Positions 22,690 through 33,900 of a DNA stretch of 64,000 nucleotides are shown in pieces. The stretch spans positions 124,001 through 188,000 of the forward strand of contig JACEFZ010001382.1 of NCBI GenBank assembly GCA_014155875.1, in the 5' to 3' direction. The notes beneath the pieces were generated by a model. The model was not told the origin of the DNA. It saw only the letters and a program-made list of their open reading frames with translations, and did no database searches. This stretch comes from Cepaea nemoralis. Taxonomy: Eukaryota > Mollusca > Gastropoda > Stylommatophora > Helicidae. The number at the start of each line of letters is the position of its first letter. Positions within the stretch are counted from its first letter, which is position 1. Made by a program: the position numbers and the translations under genes.

Positions 22690-23010
22690 AACAGGCAGAA
22701 AAATTTGCTGTAAACCTGGCAATGTTGGACTAACTTTCTACTGTTGGAGCTGTATTTACACTGAAAGATTGGCTTATGAGTTTTGTAAACCTAACAACGT
22801 TGGACTAATGTCTTGTTATAAACCTGGCAATGTGGGATGTAACATCTTGTAAATCTGGCAATGTTTAACTGTAATTTCCCACTGTTGGAGCTGTAATAAC
22901 ACTAAAAGATTGGCTTATGATTGTCTTGCTGTAAACCTGGCAAATGTTGGATTGTAACTTCTTGTAAATCTGGCAGTGTTTGACCTTAACTTCCTGCTGT
23001 TGGAGCTGTA
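22690..23010. repeat. irregular tandem repeat
   Basis: TGCTGTAAACCTGGCAATGT, TGGACTAACTT, CTACTGTTGGAGCTGTATTT, ACACTGAAAGATTGGCTTAT occur three times, with shorter partial units between. Confidence 0.75.
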
Positions 23011-23254
23011 TTTACATTAAAAGTGGCCTTTGTTTGTCACCATGACTCATTCTCAGTTCGGTCTTTAGGACATACGTGACCTTGTAATTGTTGCACTTTC
23101 AATATTGAGCCAGTGTACTCTTGTCATCTTTCTATATTGGTATATGTGTGCAGAAGACTTGCAGTTCTGATCTCATCTATATGTACTATGTTAAGCGAGC
23201 GTGGTCATGTTTTGCCATCTCAATCGATCACCAGTCCTCAGATTAGGTCCGTGT

Positions 23255-23320
23255 TCTTGTTCAAGTCATATGGGATCAAACCTGGCGCAATGATGTCAAC
23301 CCTTGCTGTTAAACCCCCTT
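23255..23320 (+). mobile_element. SINE family C fragment
   Basis: TCATATGGGATCAAACCTGG, CGCAATGATGTCAACCCTTG matches the 3' part of family C (53560, 54705). Confidence 0.5.
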
Positions 23321-23454
23321 TCCGTATGCAAATTTTACTTTCTTTCTTGATTCATCAGGTGCATGATGATAATGGTGCTTATCTGTTTACCTTTTGGGCG
23401 ATGCATCCTGGCATGTGTTATCTGGGATCACGACCTTAGACATTTGGTTCTATT

Positions 23455-23560
23455 AGACCGTGACAGAGCTGCTGCAGTAGCTAGATGCCCGCCTGGTGGT
23501 CATGGGTCTGAATCTGCATCGAGGCAGATTTTTAAAACTGACAGGTTGACCCAGCCTAAA
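23455..23560 (+). mobile_element. SINE family A, truncated
   Basis: The head GCAGTAGCTAGATGCCCGCC ... GGTCATGGGTCTGAATCTGC and body start TTGACCCAGCCTAAACTCG match family A; the 3' half is missing. Confidence 0.65.
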
Positions 23561-23574
23561 CTCGTCTTCTTCAT

Positions 23575-24378
23575 CATGTGCCATGCCGATAAGCGTGGGC
23601 GGTCATGTTTCGCCATCTCACACGATCACCAGAGTTGTGGATCAGCTCTGTTCTTGTCTCGACCATACCACATGGCCAAGTCATCCAGGTATTTACTTTT
23701 CTGCCTTTCCATTGTTCTCTTCCTTTCAATCTTGCTAGTCTTCACCAAATTCTCCAATTTATTTCTTCTCATGTGTCCAAAGAATTTTGACTATGCCTAA
23801 TTTATCCAATCAATTTATGGTCATTTGTTTCTTGTAGGACTTGGTCATTGGTTTGTCTGTCTGTCCATGGTTTTCTTTTTATTTTCCTCAGAAACCACAT
23901 TTTTACAGCCATTAGATGTTTTTCAGCTTGTCTGCTCATTGTCCATGCTTCACATCCATACAAATGTACAGGTTCTATGTAGCACATTAACATTCTTTTT
24001 CTTGTTGCAAATGACATCTTTTTATTGGTCAGAATGCTATTTATCTTGTAAAAGGCTACCTTTGCCATGGCAATTCTTGTTCTTAATCTCTTCAAGGCAT
24101 CTCCCATCAGATGTTATGACTGTTCCGAGATAATTGTACGGATTCACTTGTTTAAGAATATTCCTATTTATGTGTATATTCTTCTTCTTCTTCTGCGTTC
24201 ATCCGGATTTTTTTTTTCGGATGTGACTGCGTTGTGCCTGTTTACAGCAGAGCTCCGTTCTTGCGCCGTTAGGCCGACACAGCCGACTTCTGCGGTTATG
24301 TGTATATTACATTGTGGTATTTCATTCTTCCTAGTGATGACCATATTCTTGTCTTCTAACAATTTAATTCTAACCCGT
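23575..24378 (-). mobile_element. LINE reverse transcriptase 3' half, interrupted by an insert
   Basis: From 24378 leftward the minus strand reads KNMVITRKNEIPQCNIHI, is broken by the insert at 24181-24295, and resumes in pieces with YNYLGTVITSDG-like text, then AKVAFYKINSILTNKKMSFA, YGCEAWTMSRQAEKHL and KMWFLRKIKR. This is the thumb/C-terminal part of an RT ORF. Several frames are used, so it is inactive. Confidence 0.85.
24181..24295 (-). mobile_element. short retroposed insert with 13-bp target duplication
   Basis: The identical 13-mer TTATGTGTATATT lies at 24168-24180 and 24296-24308 and brackets 115 bases that begin CTTCTTCTTCTTC on the plus strand (a GAA-type tail on the minus strand). 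The target duplication and simple tail are hallmarks of LINE-driven retroposition. The insert resembles no full SINE here. Confidence 0.75.
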
Positions 24379-24700
24379 CTTCTTCTTCTTAAGCGTTCCG
24401 AGCCATTGAGGTTCTTTGCTGCAAATACAATCCATCTCCATTCGCCTCTCTGGTGGACCTTCTCTTGCCAGTCATTGATTCCAAGTGCTTGTAGGTCTGT
24501 ACATGTATTATCTCTCCGTCTTCTTGGTCTACCTTGGGGTCTACGGTCATTTATTTCCTGAGTGTAAGCGAGTTTTGTTTCCCTATTATCTTCCATTCTT
24601 TCTATATGCCCCAACCATTGTAGTCTATTAGCCTTCATAATACCAGTGATTAGCGGGGACTTAAACAGATCATAAATGTCTTTGTTACCCAAGTCGTTCA
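24379..24700 (-). mobile_element. LINE 3' end with (GAA)n tail
   Basis: The minus strand reads ANRLQWLGHIERMEDNRETK, DRRPQGRPRRRRDN, GINDWQEKVHQRGEWRWIVF and AAKNLNGSE, the standard tail of RTE/CR1-like ORF2, ending in AAGAAGAAGAAG at 24379-24390. It is a 5'-truncated insertion into the LINE next to it. Confidence 0.85.
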
Positions 24701-24752
24701 GCCTTAAATGGGTACCAGGACATGTCTTGGGAAGTAAAGGTGGCCAGAGTTA
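24690..24752 (+). mobile_element. SINE family A fragment
   Basis: TTCAGCCTTAAATGGGTACC, AGGACATGTCTTGGGAAGTA, AAGGTGGCCAG matches the family A body. Confidence 0.6.
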
Positions 24753-24754
24753 TA

Positions 24755-24910
24755 TAGGTTGTATCTTTAATGACTGTGCAGTGTTTGAAAATATTGCCGG
24801 TCCAAGTTTTGTATTCACCCTCTGTAAAGTTCATGCACCATAATAGGTAAATATAAAACTTGGACCGGCAATATTTTCAAACACTGCATAGTCATTACAA
24901 ATACACCCTA
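24755..24910. mobile_element. foldback MITE, copy 1
   Basis: Nearly perfect inverted arms of about 60 bp (AATGACTGTGCAGTGTTTGA, AAATATTGCCGGTCCAAGTT, TTGTAT) surround a ~35-bp loop. Termini are TAGG...CCTA with TA on each side. A second copy lies at 57231-57387. Confidence 0.85.
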
Positions 24911-24911
24911 T

Positions 24912-25815
24912 ACTAACCACATCACCCGCTTACTACCGTTTGGTCTAAGAAGTAATAATGTTAAACTTGTCTGATGTGCTTTAAGGCACGTAAAATTGTT
25001 CTTTGCTTTTACTTACACTGTAACAGTTTAAGCTGCATTTCGTATATGTAAATATTTGAAGTCTTGAAGCTTTAGTCATCAGCTGTGCAGTCATCTAACT
25101 GACCCTTTGTTTTAAGCTTGTCTTATCCAGGCTGTGTGGTTAGTTAAGTCTTCAAGGATATGAGATTTTGTCCATGTTTAGTGCATAATGTTTGTCTCAG
25201 TTTTCTTATACTGTTAAAATGTCATACTAAGTTATTTCCAAGGTTTCTTAAAACTATATTGATGTTATTACATAATTGTATACAGAGTATTTACAAATTA
25301 TAACCTAAACAAAACTAAAACCAAAAGTTTGGTGTAAAAATTATAGGCGATATTTGCTGGCTTTTTGTCACAAATGATTGGAATTGTCAACCTCTCACTT
25401 TGTGTCATTCAAGAGTTATTTTATTACCCTTTCCTCTCAACATTTCCAATCACTCAGTGTCCATTTTATATAAAGTGATGCTTCGTAGAAACAACTTCCA
25501 TATTCTAGAAATATTGACTGTTCTTAGACTTAGAAGACTATTCATTAATACCTATGCTGTTCACAACGGTGATTCTACATTATTGTGTTTTCCCTGTCTT
25601 TAAGTGTGTCAGACTGATAGTAGTTTTGTTCTATAATCAGTGGATCCGATTGCATAGCTCATTCCTGAAGGAATTATGTATCTAAACCCACAATTCTGCC
25701 AGCTGACTTGTCTTGTGTCAATTAATGGAAATGTATGTTATGCTGGAACATTACAATTTTGGCAGCCATCACTAGGGCCATGAAAACTCATTATAAAATT
25801 ATTTTTTTCCCCCGC
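24912..25815. other. unannotated spacer
   Basis: AT-rich, with no supported feature. Confidence 0.4.
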
Positions 25816-25819
25816 GTTT

Positions 25820-26060
25820 CCCTCCTGTTTCAGGATATTGCGGTCAACACCAGCATCTTTCAGCTGTATGTTGATTCCTAGACTAGATTACGCTCATCAG
25901 CACGCCACAACTTTCTGAGCGACCAGCTCCATACTCTCATAAGTCACTGGCGCGACTCGAACCACTTCTAATTCTCGTGTGCTCACGTCAACCACGAGAG
26001 TATTCGGGGTTAACGGAGAAAGCTGCTAACCCCTCAGCCAGGGAGCCAGCCGGCTTCATA
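25820..26060 (-). mobile_element. SINE family B with well-preserved tRNA-like head
   Basis: Minus strand: GGCTCCCTGGCTGAGGGGTT ... GTGGTTCGAGTCGCGCCAGT (A box CTGGCTGAGGGG, B box GGTTCGAGTC), then GCTCAGAAAGTTGTGGCGTG and the tail GCTGGTGTTGACCGCAATAT. Confidence 0.85.
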
Positions 26061-26221
26061 ATAAAATATTTGTTTACATATTAAACAGACAGGTAGATAG
26101 ATACCATATGAACAGATACTAAGTTTTTGTTGACATATTAAACTGCAAATAATTTGTTGTCATCTTACTAGTTCCACGAAAGCTTAGGCTCTCAAGCAAC
26201 TCATACCCAGTCCACTTATTT

Positions 26222-26460
26222 CTTGTAGAAGGTTGTGGGTTCAATTCTGGGCCGCGTCCTTCGGTTCATGAGTGCATATTTTTGGAGATTCCTGGGGGTC
26301 CTCGCTTGAGTTACGGAATTTGTGCTTTGTGCCACGCTTTTGGCAGCCAGTGCTGTAGAAAGAGACCGAGCCATATGGGATAAAAACTAAGTGCAATGAA
26401 ATAGACCCTGTGGACTTGTAAGCGACTCTCACCCTGTGGGTTCCAGGTATGGTCATTAAC
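26222..26460 (+). mobile_element. SINE family C
   Basis: B box GGTTGTGGGTTCAATTCTGG, then CCGCGTCCTTCGGTTCATGA, GGAGATTCCTGGGGGTC, AAAGAGACCGAGCCATATGG. It matches 53560-53735 and the reverse copy at 54705-54922. Confidence 0.85.
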
Positions 26461-27744
26461 TGGTTTCCTAATGTGTGTCACTTTCAAGGCCAGTGTCTTT
26501 TCATCAGCTAGTGATTCACTAATCTTCTGTGTTAAGTATATTGATTCTATTTACTAATAATGTATCGTTTCGTTGTCCTGCTTTCTACATGAAAAGCCCA
26601 TTGGTACAGAAAGGAATTTCATATGCATTATAATTCTCTCTATACCAGGCAATGTATAAGTTCACTAGCTACTCTGGACATCACGTACTGTACTGTAACC
26701 GACTCTCTCAGCCACAAGCAATTGCAACTTTAAAAGCCATAAATGTCTGGGTCTGAAGTTCACATAACAACTGTCACAGAGAGAAGGGAATTTATTGAAA
26801 ATTGTCTGAATCAGAAGTTAAATTAATAACCAGAAGAGAGTAGGTTAATAAAACAGCTGTCTGTGACAAAAAGAGAAAGGCCTTCAGGAACGAGCTATGC
26901 TGTGAATTCATTACACCATGGTGTTCTATTTTGTTTATTTGAGCGAGTGATGTCATACATTTACTGCAGTGGTTACAAAAATTACTGATTACCTGGATCT
27001 TGTTTAAATTTACTTGAAAAACTTCACATGCAAGTTTGCTGTTCAGACACTTATTCCTGAAACTTATAACAAATTAATGACTTGTAAAAACATTTGGGAG
27101 CAGGGAAAGTCCATCTACCATAAATAATAAAGGAAAATGAAACAACAACCAGCTGGAGTCCTGATTATTTGTTTATTTAGTCTTCCATGATTATTGGTGC
27201 ATTGCCGAGCTATGCATGTCTGCTACTGGCGTCTGCTACATTCTGCTGGTGGTTATGCAACTTTAGAAATGCAATCAACTTTTGACAAAAATAATGATTA
27301 TTAGATTATTAGGTCACATAACTTTTTTTTTTTTTTTGAAAAGCAGAGTGTATACCTCACATAATTGATGGTGCTGCCGGGAATTCTTTCTTGCAAGGAA
27401 TCCTATTTAACCAATTGGTGGGAGTATACAGAGGATTGGTGTAAGGCACTCAGTTCAAATCGTATTCCTAGGCATCTAGCCTATTGTACAAACAGCTTCC
27501 ATAAACTTATGGACAGTGCTCAGATACTGAAACCTAACAAACCTGAAAGATAACGGATACATGTTTTTTTTAGTGCAGATAAATTGTAAAAACATTTGGA
27601 TTGCAATGTCAAAAATTCATAACATCTGTAAAGGGGAAAAAAGAACTTCAATTTGCCATACACAATCTTGTATCCTTGCCTGTTAATGCCTTCAGGTACC
27701 TTGGGCATTATTTGTAAAAGGCCATTGGCACTCGCTGGGTGATG
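26461..27744. other. unannotated spacer
   Basis: Apart from a poly-T run at about 27325 I see no gene, RNA or repeat I can support. Confidence 0.4.
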
Positions 27745-27905
27745 TGGTCAGTATCACACTGGTCACCTTCACCTCCCAAGCCATTTCCCGGTACCCAGTT
27801 TAGCTTGGGTCGGCCAGGGAGTCCGTCCCGCTTCATTCAAAATAATTCTAATCTGCCCTGATTCGGATCGTGGAGCCCATGACTACCGGTCAGGCAGGTG
27901 TGAGT
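27745..27905 (-). mobile_element. SINE family A, reverse orientation
   Basis: The plus strand shows CCATTTCCCGGTACCCAGTT, TAGCTTGGGTCGGCC and GATTCGGATCGTGGAGCCCA, the reverse complement of the family A body and head. Confidence 0.75.
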
Positions 27906-27911
27906 CTAGTA

Positions 27912-28140
27912 CAGTGGTTCTCAACCGGTGGGGAATTCCCCCCCAGGGGGGAATTTCAGGGTTTCCAGGGGGGGAATGAAGACCATTTCAAGATCGTGTT
28001 AATACAAGAACCGATTACTTGACATAGTTTTTCCCTTCATACTTTACAGTTATGTATGTCTCGTCCTTCTAAACCTCATTTTATAAAGTAAGTAGAACCA
28101 CAAATCATGTTTTATGTGGATGTCTAGACTTGTTTTAGTA
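27912..28140. mobile_element. truncated hAT MITE
   Basis: Starts with the TIR CAGTGGTTCTCAACCGGTGG, then G/C runs and GACCATTTCAAGATCGTGTT. This is the reverse complement of the right half of the complete element at 45948-46413. The distal TIR is absent. Confidence 0.8.
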
Positions 28141-28149
28141 TATGCGGTA

Positions 28150-29930
28150 CTACACTTCCGTGGCTCCCACAGTAATTGATCCTGGAATCAGTGTGACAAC
28201 AGTGATCACGCAAATTTGGTTCCCGCTGGTACTACAGAGTTTGTGCACTGTTCTCAGATTTTCTTTGTGTGATCTATGAGAAGAGAATAAAGCCTTTATG
28301 GAGACATCTGTGTGCAATAAATGTGATCTAACCAACACCAGACTATTAAAAGGAATATTCTTAACCGTTTTTGTTTTGAAATCCCAAATAAACTAAAGCT
28401 ATGCAGATTGCAAGCATACTTATCAGGCAGCAGCCTATAATTCTTGCACAAAGGCCAGTATTCGTGCAAACTTGAAATTTGTATCCGGTGTTTTCATAGC
28501 AGACTCCAAATCATCAATCCTATCACCATTTTGAAAACAATTTTGCCTTTCAACTACCACTGGCATTTGTTTAGAGTGGCGAACATACAGCAAGAACCAC
28601 TGCAGACAGAAATATGTAGCACAGCAAGAACTGCACAAAGTCAAACCAACACACCGTTTATCAAGTGACACACACAATTGCTCAATGGTCAGAACATTAA
28701 CCAGTATGTCTGAAAAGACCAGGCTTATAAAATACACACACAGAGCTGTCCAACTCAAAGAACATCCCATGAATTGTACATATGTTGTGCTGTATGTTTC
28801 CAATACAATTCTAATACATTACAGGCATCCTGACTTATTCCAAAAAGTAATCTTATTCAAATAAAGGCTATATATCAACATCAAAACGCACAAAATGTAC
28901 CTTGGCTTACCTAACTTTATTGTTTCTAAAATGACCTCCCTTTAACAATTGACAGCATAAAAATTCATTTTAAACGTCTTGTAGAGAGTGTATATATATA
29001 TATATATAGTTCTAAAAACTATGAGAGACTACATTACATATCAAGAAAACAAGAATATTAAAACAAAGATGTGCCTGATGTTTCGCCATGAAGGTAACAA
29101 AATATAGCTGTTAATGACTCGATGAGACTGATGCTCACACACAGAGTTCTAATGCGCACACAATCAGATTTGCTCATGAGTCTAACTTGAGATGCTGTGG
29201 TTCAGATGCCAGCAGAAACAACAATATCAAAACACCAACACCTGGGCCTTTCTTACAAAAAATCAATTTGAGGAACAAAAGAAACCAAGTTCAGTATTTA
29301 TCTCTGATTAGTTAACACGAACTATCTACTCAAGAAAACAATGCATATTTGCTGAAATTATTTCACAAAGAAATAGAACTCTGCTTTTAAAACAAAAACT
29401 GTCACAGAACAATGTCTATACAAAAATATTTAGGCAGCTTCAGAATTAAATTTACTTTGAAGGTTAAAATACAAACAATATTTCATTTGCACATTTTATA
29501 ATTGGAGGGAAAATTCTAAACTTGGTGAAAATAACGAAATCAAAGGAGCTGCCATTTTGTTCCATCTGCAAATGAAGAGTTACACACGTACGTAAACCTG
29601 ATGAACAGAAGGATGAAGATTCTTTCCTACTTCAACTTAACCTGCCACTTTCAGACCTAAGCCATTTCTAGCAGTGACTACAGAATTTGCTACTCTGCAT
29701 CAAGCCACAATTTCAACAATCCCACACAAAGACAACAACTATCATACTCACACATTTCCCTACACAATCTCATTACCCTTGAAATGCTACTTAAAACTGC
29801 CATATTTCAGCCACAAAAGATCATCACAATGAGTACAGAATATTAATGGTCAACTCTTCTGCCAGGAACAAAGCCTTGCATCAAGGTTTCGTCTATGACA
29901 TGCTACTGTTTATGAGCTGGATTTCTTCAT
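28150..29930. other. unannotated flank downstream of ENOPH1
   Basis: Holds a (TA)n run at about 28990-29008 and a 122-residue minus-strand frame (28435-28803), Cys-rich and without a recognisable family. It may include distal 3' UTR of ENOPH1, but I cannot show it. Confidence 0.35.
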
Positions 29931-29934
29931 GTTC

Positions 29935-30215
29935 AGATCTTTTAGAATTTCAGCTTTTTCTTCTTGGGCCACGATATTTTAAGAACGTTTCTGTAACATT
30001 TAATCTCAATAGCCCCAATTTTCTTTAGTAATTGTGAGATGGTCCATGCCTTGCATCTGTATACTGCCACAAGAACTGTGTGTGTTCTCAAAGTGTCTAC
30101 TTTTATATTGCTGCATGGGTTTCTAACACTGTTTGACCACTGCATTGTTATGGCCAGCCTGCTTGTAACATCTTTTGGATGGTTCCCAATATTGTAGTCG
30201 ATCATGGAGCCAATA
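29935..30215 (-). mobile_element. LINE fragment
   Basis: Reads DVTSRLAITMQWSNSVRNPC, SNIKVDTLRTHTVLVAVYRC, KAWTISQLLKKIGAIEIKCY, RNVLKISWPKK. This matches the K(A/T)R...Y.C.(A/S)WT.....I..FEM.CYR..L.I.W tail of non-LTR ORF2. Confidence 0.8.
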
Positions 30216-30519
30216 TATTCAAAGTTTGTGACATTTCAATTCCTTCATTCTTGACTGTGGTCTTTAGTTGGCATATAGTTTTTTTTTTCTATGGACATTA
30301 TTTTTGGTTTCCATTATGAGAATAGTATACACATTTTTTTTTTTACATAAACACTAATGTATATAAGGGCAAAACACATGATCTTATTGTGTGATCTTAT
30401 TTGTGCAATTTTGGTTTTCCAGTAAGAAAAACATTTTTACAAATCCTAACAGTAACATATTTGCCCAGAATTCACACAGTAACCAACTACTGAACCCTCA
30501 TAAAAATCACACAGCGGCT

Positions 30520-30680
30520 AACAAACCTCTTTTATTCCATCTGCCCACCCCATGACACAGTGACTATTAAAAAGCCCTCTTTTATTTTCTCTTCTCACCC
30601 CATCAGACAGTCACTACTAAAACCCCCTTTTATTCCTTTCTTCCCACCCCATCACACAGTGACTACTAAACCCCTTCCCA
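30520..30680 (-). terminator. triplicated poly(A)-signal segment 3' of ENOPH1
   Basis: Three tandem copies of a ~50-bp unit (CCTCTTTTATT, CACCCCAT.ACACAGTGACTA on the plus strand) each carry AATAAA on the minus strand, at about 30628-30633, 30581-30586 and 30531-30536. They start ~90 bases past the ENOPH1 stop, a sensible place for cleavage and polyadenylation. Confidence 0.65.
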
Positions 30681-30721
30681 CCCCACAACCACTAACAACA
30701 GCTACACAAGTGCATATATCC

Positions 30722-30975
30722 TTAGGCATCATCTCCCTCCTCGTCTTCGCCTTCTTCTTCCTCCTCCTCATCGCCCTCCTCCTCTTCATCCTCATCTTGC
30801 TCGCCATTGTCACCAGCAAAGCGCTTGATCTCATCCTCATCGTACTCCTCGCCATATAACTCATCAAATCTCTCGATGCAGGCAAAATTCTGCAGGTGCT
30901 CGTCTGTTAATTCTGCATTGCCAGGTCGGATAACCAGGGCGCTGCGCAGTCCAGCGGCAACAGCTGCTTCGGCCT
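30722..30975 (-). CDS. ENOPH1: ENOPH1 coding exon 6 with acidic tail
   Basis: Acceptor CACACAG|AGG. Reads AEAAVAAGLRSALVIRPGNA, ELTDEHLQNFACIERFDELY, followed by about 42 mostly Asp/Glu/Gly residues and TAA at 30722-30724. The tail is coded by GAA/GAG/GAT runs, so slippage growth is plausible. Confidence 0.93.
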
Positions 30976-33900
30976 CTGTGTGAGATGGAAAAATAAAAGT
31001 GATTATTTACGTATCATCACCAGTGCCTTTTTCTTTTGTCCTTTCTTTCACTGGAGAACATCCCCCCTCCCCCAAACTAACTAAGATCAAGCTGTCCTAT
31101 CGTTTGCTATCTCCTGAACCTTCTTCTTTCATTCGCTTGAGATTTGTCTATATCTGCAGTGTTGTCTCTTGGATGAATTTCACTGTCTTGTTTAGTTCAC
31201 TCAGTAGTCCATAGAGTTTATCTTCCCCTATTGTTTCTCTAAGCCAGATATGTTGTATTTTGGGCAGTCTTGGAGTATGTGATCTGCTGTCTGCGGTTCA
31301 ATCCACATGTGCATGCACATGGCTGATTCACCAATCTGGAATTTTGTATATGAGTGTTCTGCAACTATGCTCTGCCCATTTTATTAATTAATCTCTGCCT
31401 TTAATGCTCTACTCCAAGTATTGTGGCCTCCCACTATTTCATTAGCCCTGTGGGTTGCAGACAAGAGAGTGTCTAGTTATAATAACCTCAGGTTTTCTTC
31501 ACGTATGTCCTATCCCTCGCCAGTGACTTTTTCACACCTCTTGATTCACTGGCATATGTTCAGTTGTCTCCATGAGCTCCACATCAGTGATTCTGTCACA
31601 CGATTTTAGTCGCATTATTCTGTGTAGGTATTAATTAGTAAACGTGATTCCTAGAGCATAAACAATCTGAAACCAAAACACTCTGTTTGCTGTAACTGAA
31701 CACTGACAATCTTCAGGTTACAACGTTCGCCTCTGGCTCATACAAACCCAGATCTATTTATAAAGTGGGCTTTGATGTTTACAAAAATGAAAACAATGGT
31801 ATATTTCCTCTGTGAAAGTAGGAAACGATTCACCTACATGACAATAAATGCTTCACAAAAAATGCTTCACCCACTTGGCAAGACATGCTGCACAAGAAAT
31901 GCTTCACCCATACGACAAGAACGAATGTATCAAACACAACAAGAAATGCTTCATCCACAGGACAAGAAAGAATGGACCAACATAACAAGAAATGCTTCAC
32001 CCACATAACAAGAAAGAATGCACCAACATAATAAGAAATGCTTCACTCACACAACAAGAAAGAATGCACCAACATAATAAATGCTTCACCCACATGACAA
32101 GGAAGAATGCACCAACATAATAAATGCTTCACCCACACAACAAGAAAGAATGCACCAACATAATAAATGCTTCACCCACATGACAAGAAAGAATGCACCA
32201 ACATAATAAGAAATGCTTCACCCACACAACAAGAAAGAATGCACCAACATAACAAGAAATGCTTCATCCACAGGGCAAGAAATAATGGACCAACATAACA
32301 AGAAATGCTTCACCCACATGACAAGGAAGAATGCACCAACATAATAAATGCTTCACCCACACAACAAGATAGAATGCACCAACATAATAAGAAATTCTTC
32401 ACTCACACAACAAGAAAGAATGCACCAACATAATAAATGCTTCCCCCACATGACAAGAAAGAATGCACCAACATAATAAGAAATTCTTCACTCACACAAC
32501 AAGAAAGAATGCACCAACATAATAAATGCTTCACCCACATGACAAGAAAGAATGCACCAACATAATAAGAAATGCTTCACTCACACAACAAGAAAGAATG
32601 CACCAACATAATAAATGCTTCACCCACATGACAAGAAAGAATGCACCAACATAATAAGAAATTCTTCACTCACACAACAAGAAAGAATGCCACAACATAA
32701 TAAATGCTTCACCCACATGACAAGAAAGAATGCACCAACATAATAAATGCTTCACCCACATGACAAGGAAGAATGCACCAACATAATAAATGCTTCACCC
32801 ACACAACAAGATAGAATGCACCAACATAATAAGAAATTCTTCACTCACACAACAAGAAAGAATGCACCAACATAATAAATGCTTCACCCACATGACAAGA
32901 AAGAATGCACCAACATAATAAGAAATGCTTCACTCACACAACAAGAAAGAATGCACCAACATAATAAATGCTTCACCCACATGACGAATATTTTCATCCT
33001 TCACACTAGAAAGAATTGCACCAACATAACAAAAGTGCTTCACCCACACAATAAGACAAGAATGCACCAACATAACAAGAAATGCTTCATCCACAGGGCA
33101 AGAAATAATGGACCAACATAACAAGAAATGCTTCACCCACATAACAAGAAATAATGCACCAACATAATAAGAAATGCTTCACCCACACAACAAGAAAGAA
33201 TGCACCAACATAATAAATGCTTCACCCACATGACAAGAAATAATGCACCAACATAATAAGAAATGCTTCACCCACACAACAAGAAAGAATGCACCAACAT
33301 AGTAAGAAATGCTTCACCCACACAACAAGAAAGAATGCACCAACATAATAAGAAATTCTTCACTCACACAACAAGAAAGAATGCACCAACATAATAAATG
33401 CTTCACCCACATGACAAGAAAGAATGCACCAACATAATAAGAAATGCTTCACCCACACAACAAGAAGAATGCACCAAATGCTTCACCCACACAACAAGAA
33501 AGAATGCACCAACATAATAAGAAATGCTTCACCCACACAACAAGAAAGAATGCACCAACATAATAAATGCTTCACCCACACAACAAGAAAGAATGCACCA
33601 ACATAAGAAATGCTTCACCCACATGACAAGAAAGAATGCACCAACATAACAAAAAGTGCTTCACCCACACAATAAGAAAGAATGCACCAAACAACAAGAA
33701 ATGCTTCACCTACAGGACAAAATAAACAGTTCACTGTTCTGTGCTTGGTACGTTTGTTTTGCTTTCTAAAGGATCATCTTCAATGAACACAGGTACCCCA
33801 AATATGTCTTCCCATACATCATGCTAGTAGGGTCTTAGCACATGCATGAACTCTAGCACCGGCAGTTGAAACTGACGCCAAATATGAATATCTACACTCA

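Noticed and set aside
28435..28803. 122-aa minus-strand frame, Cys-rich
   Set aside because: No family, no promoter or splice evidence; may be distal 3' UTR.
31850..33735. CRISPR-like array or small ORFs in the intron 5 repeat
   Set aside because: Plain minisatellite with alternating long and short units and no unique spacers.
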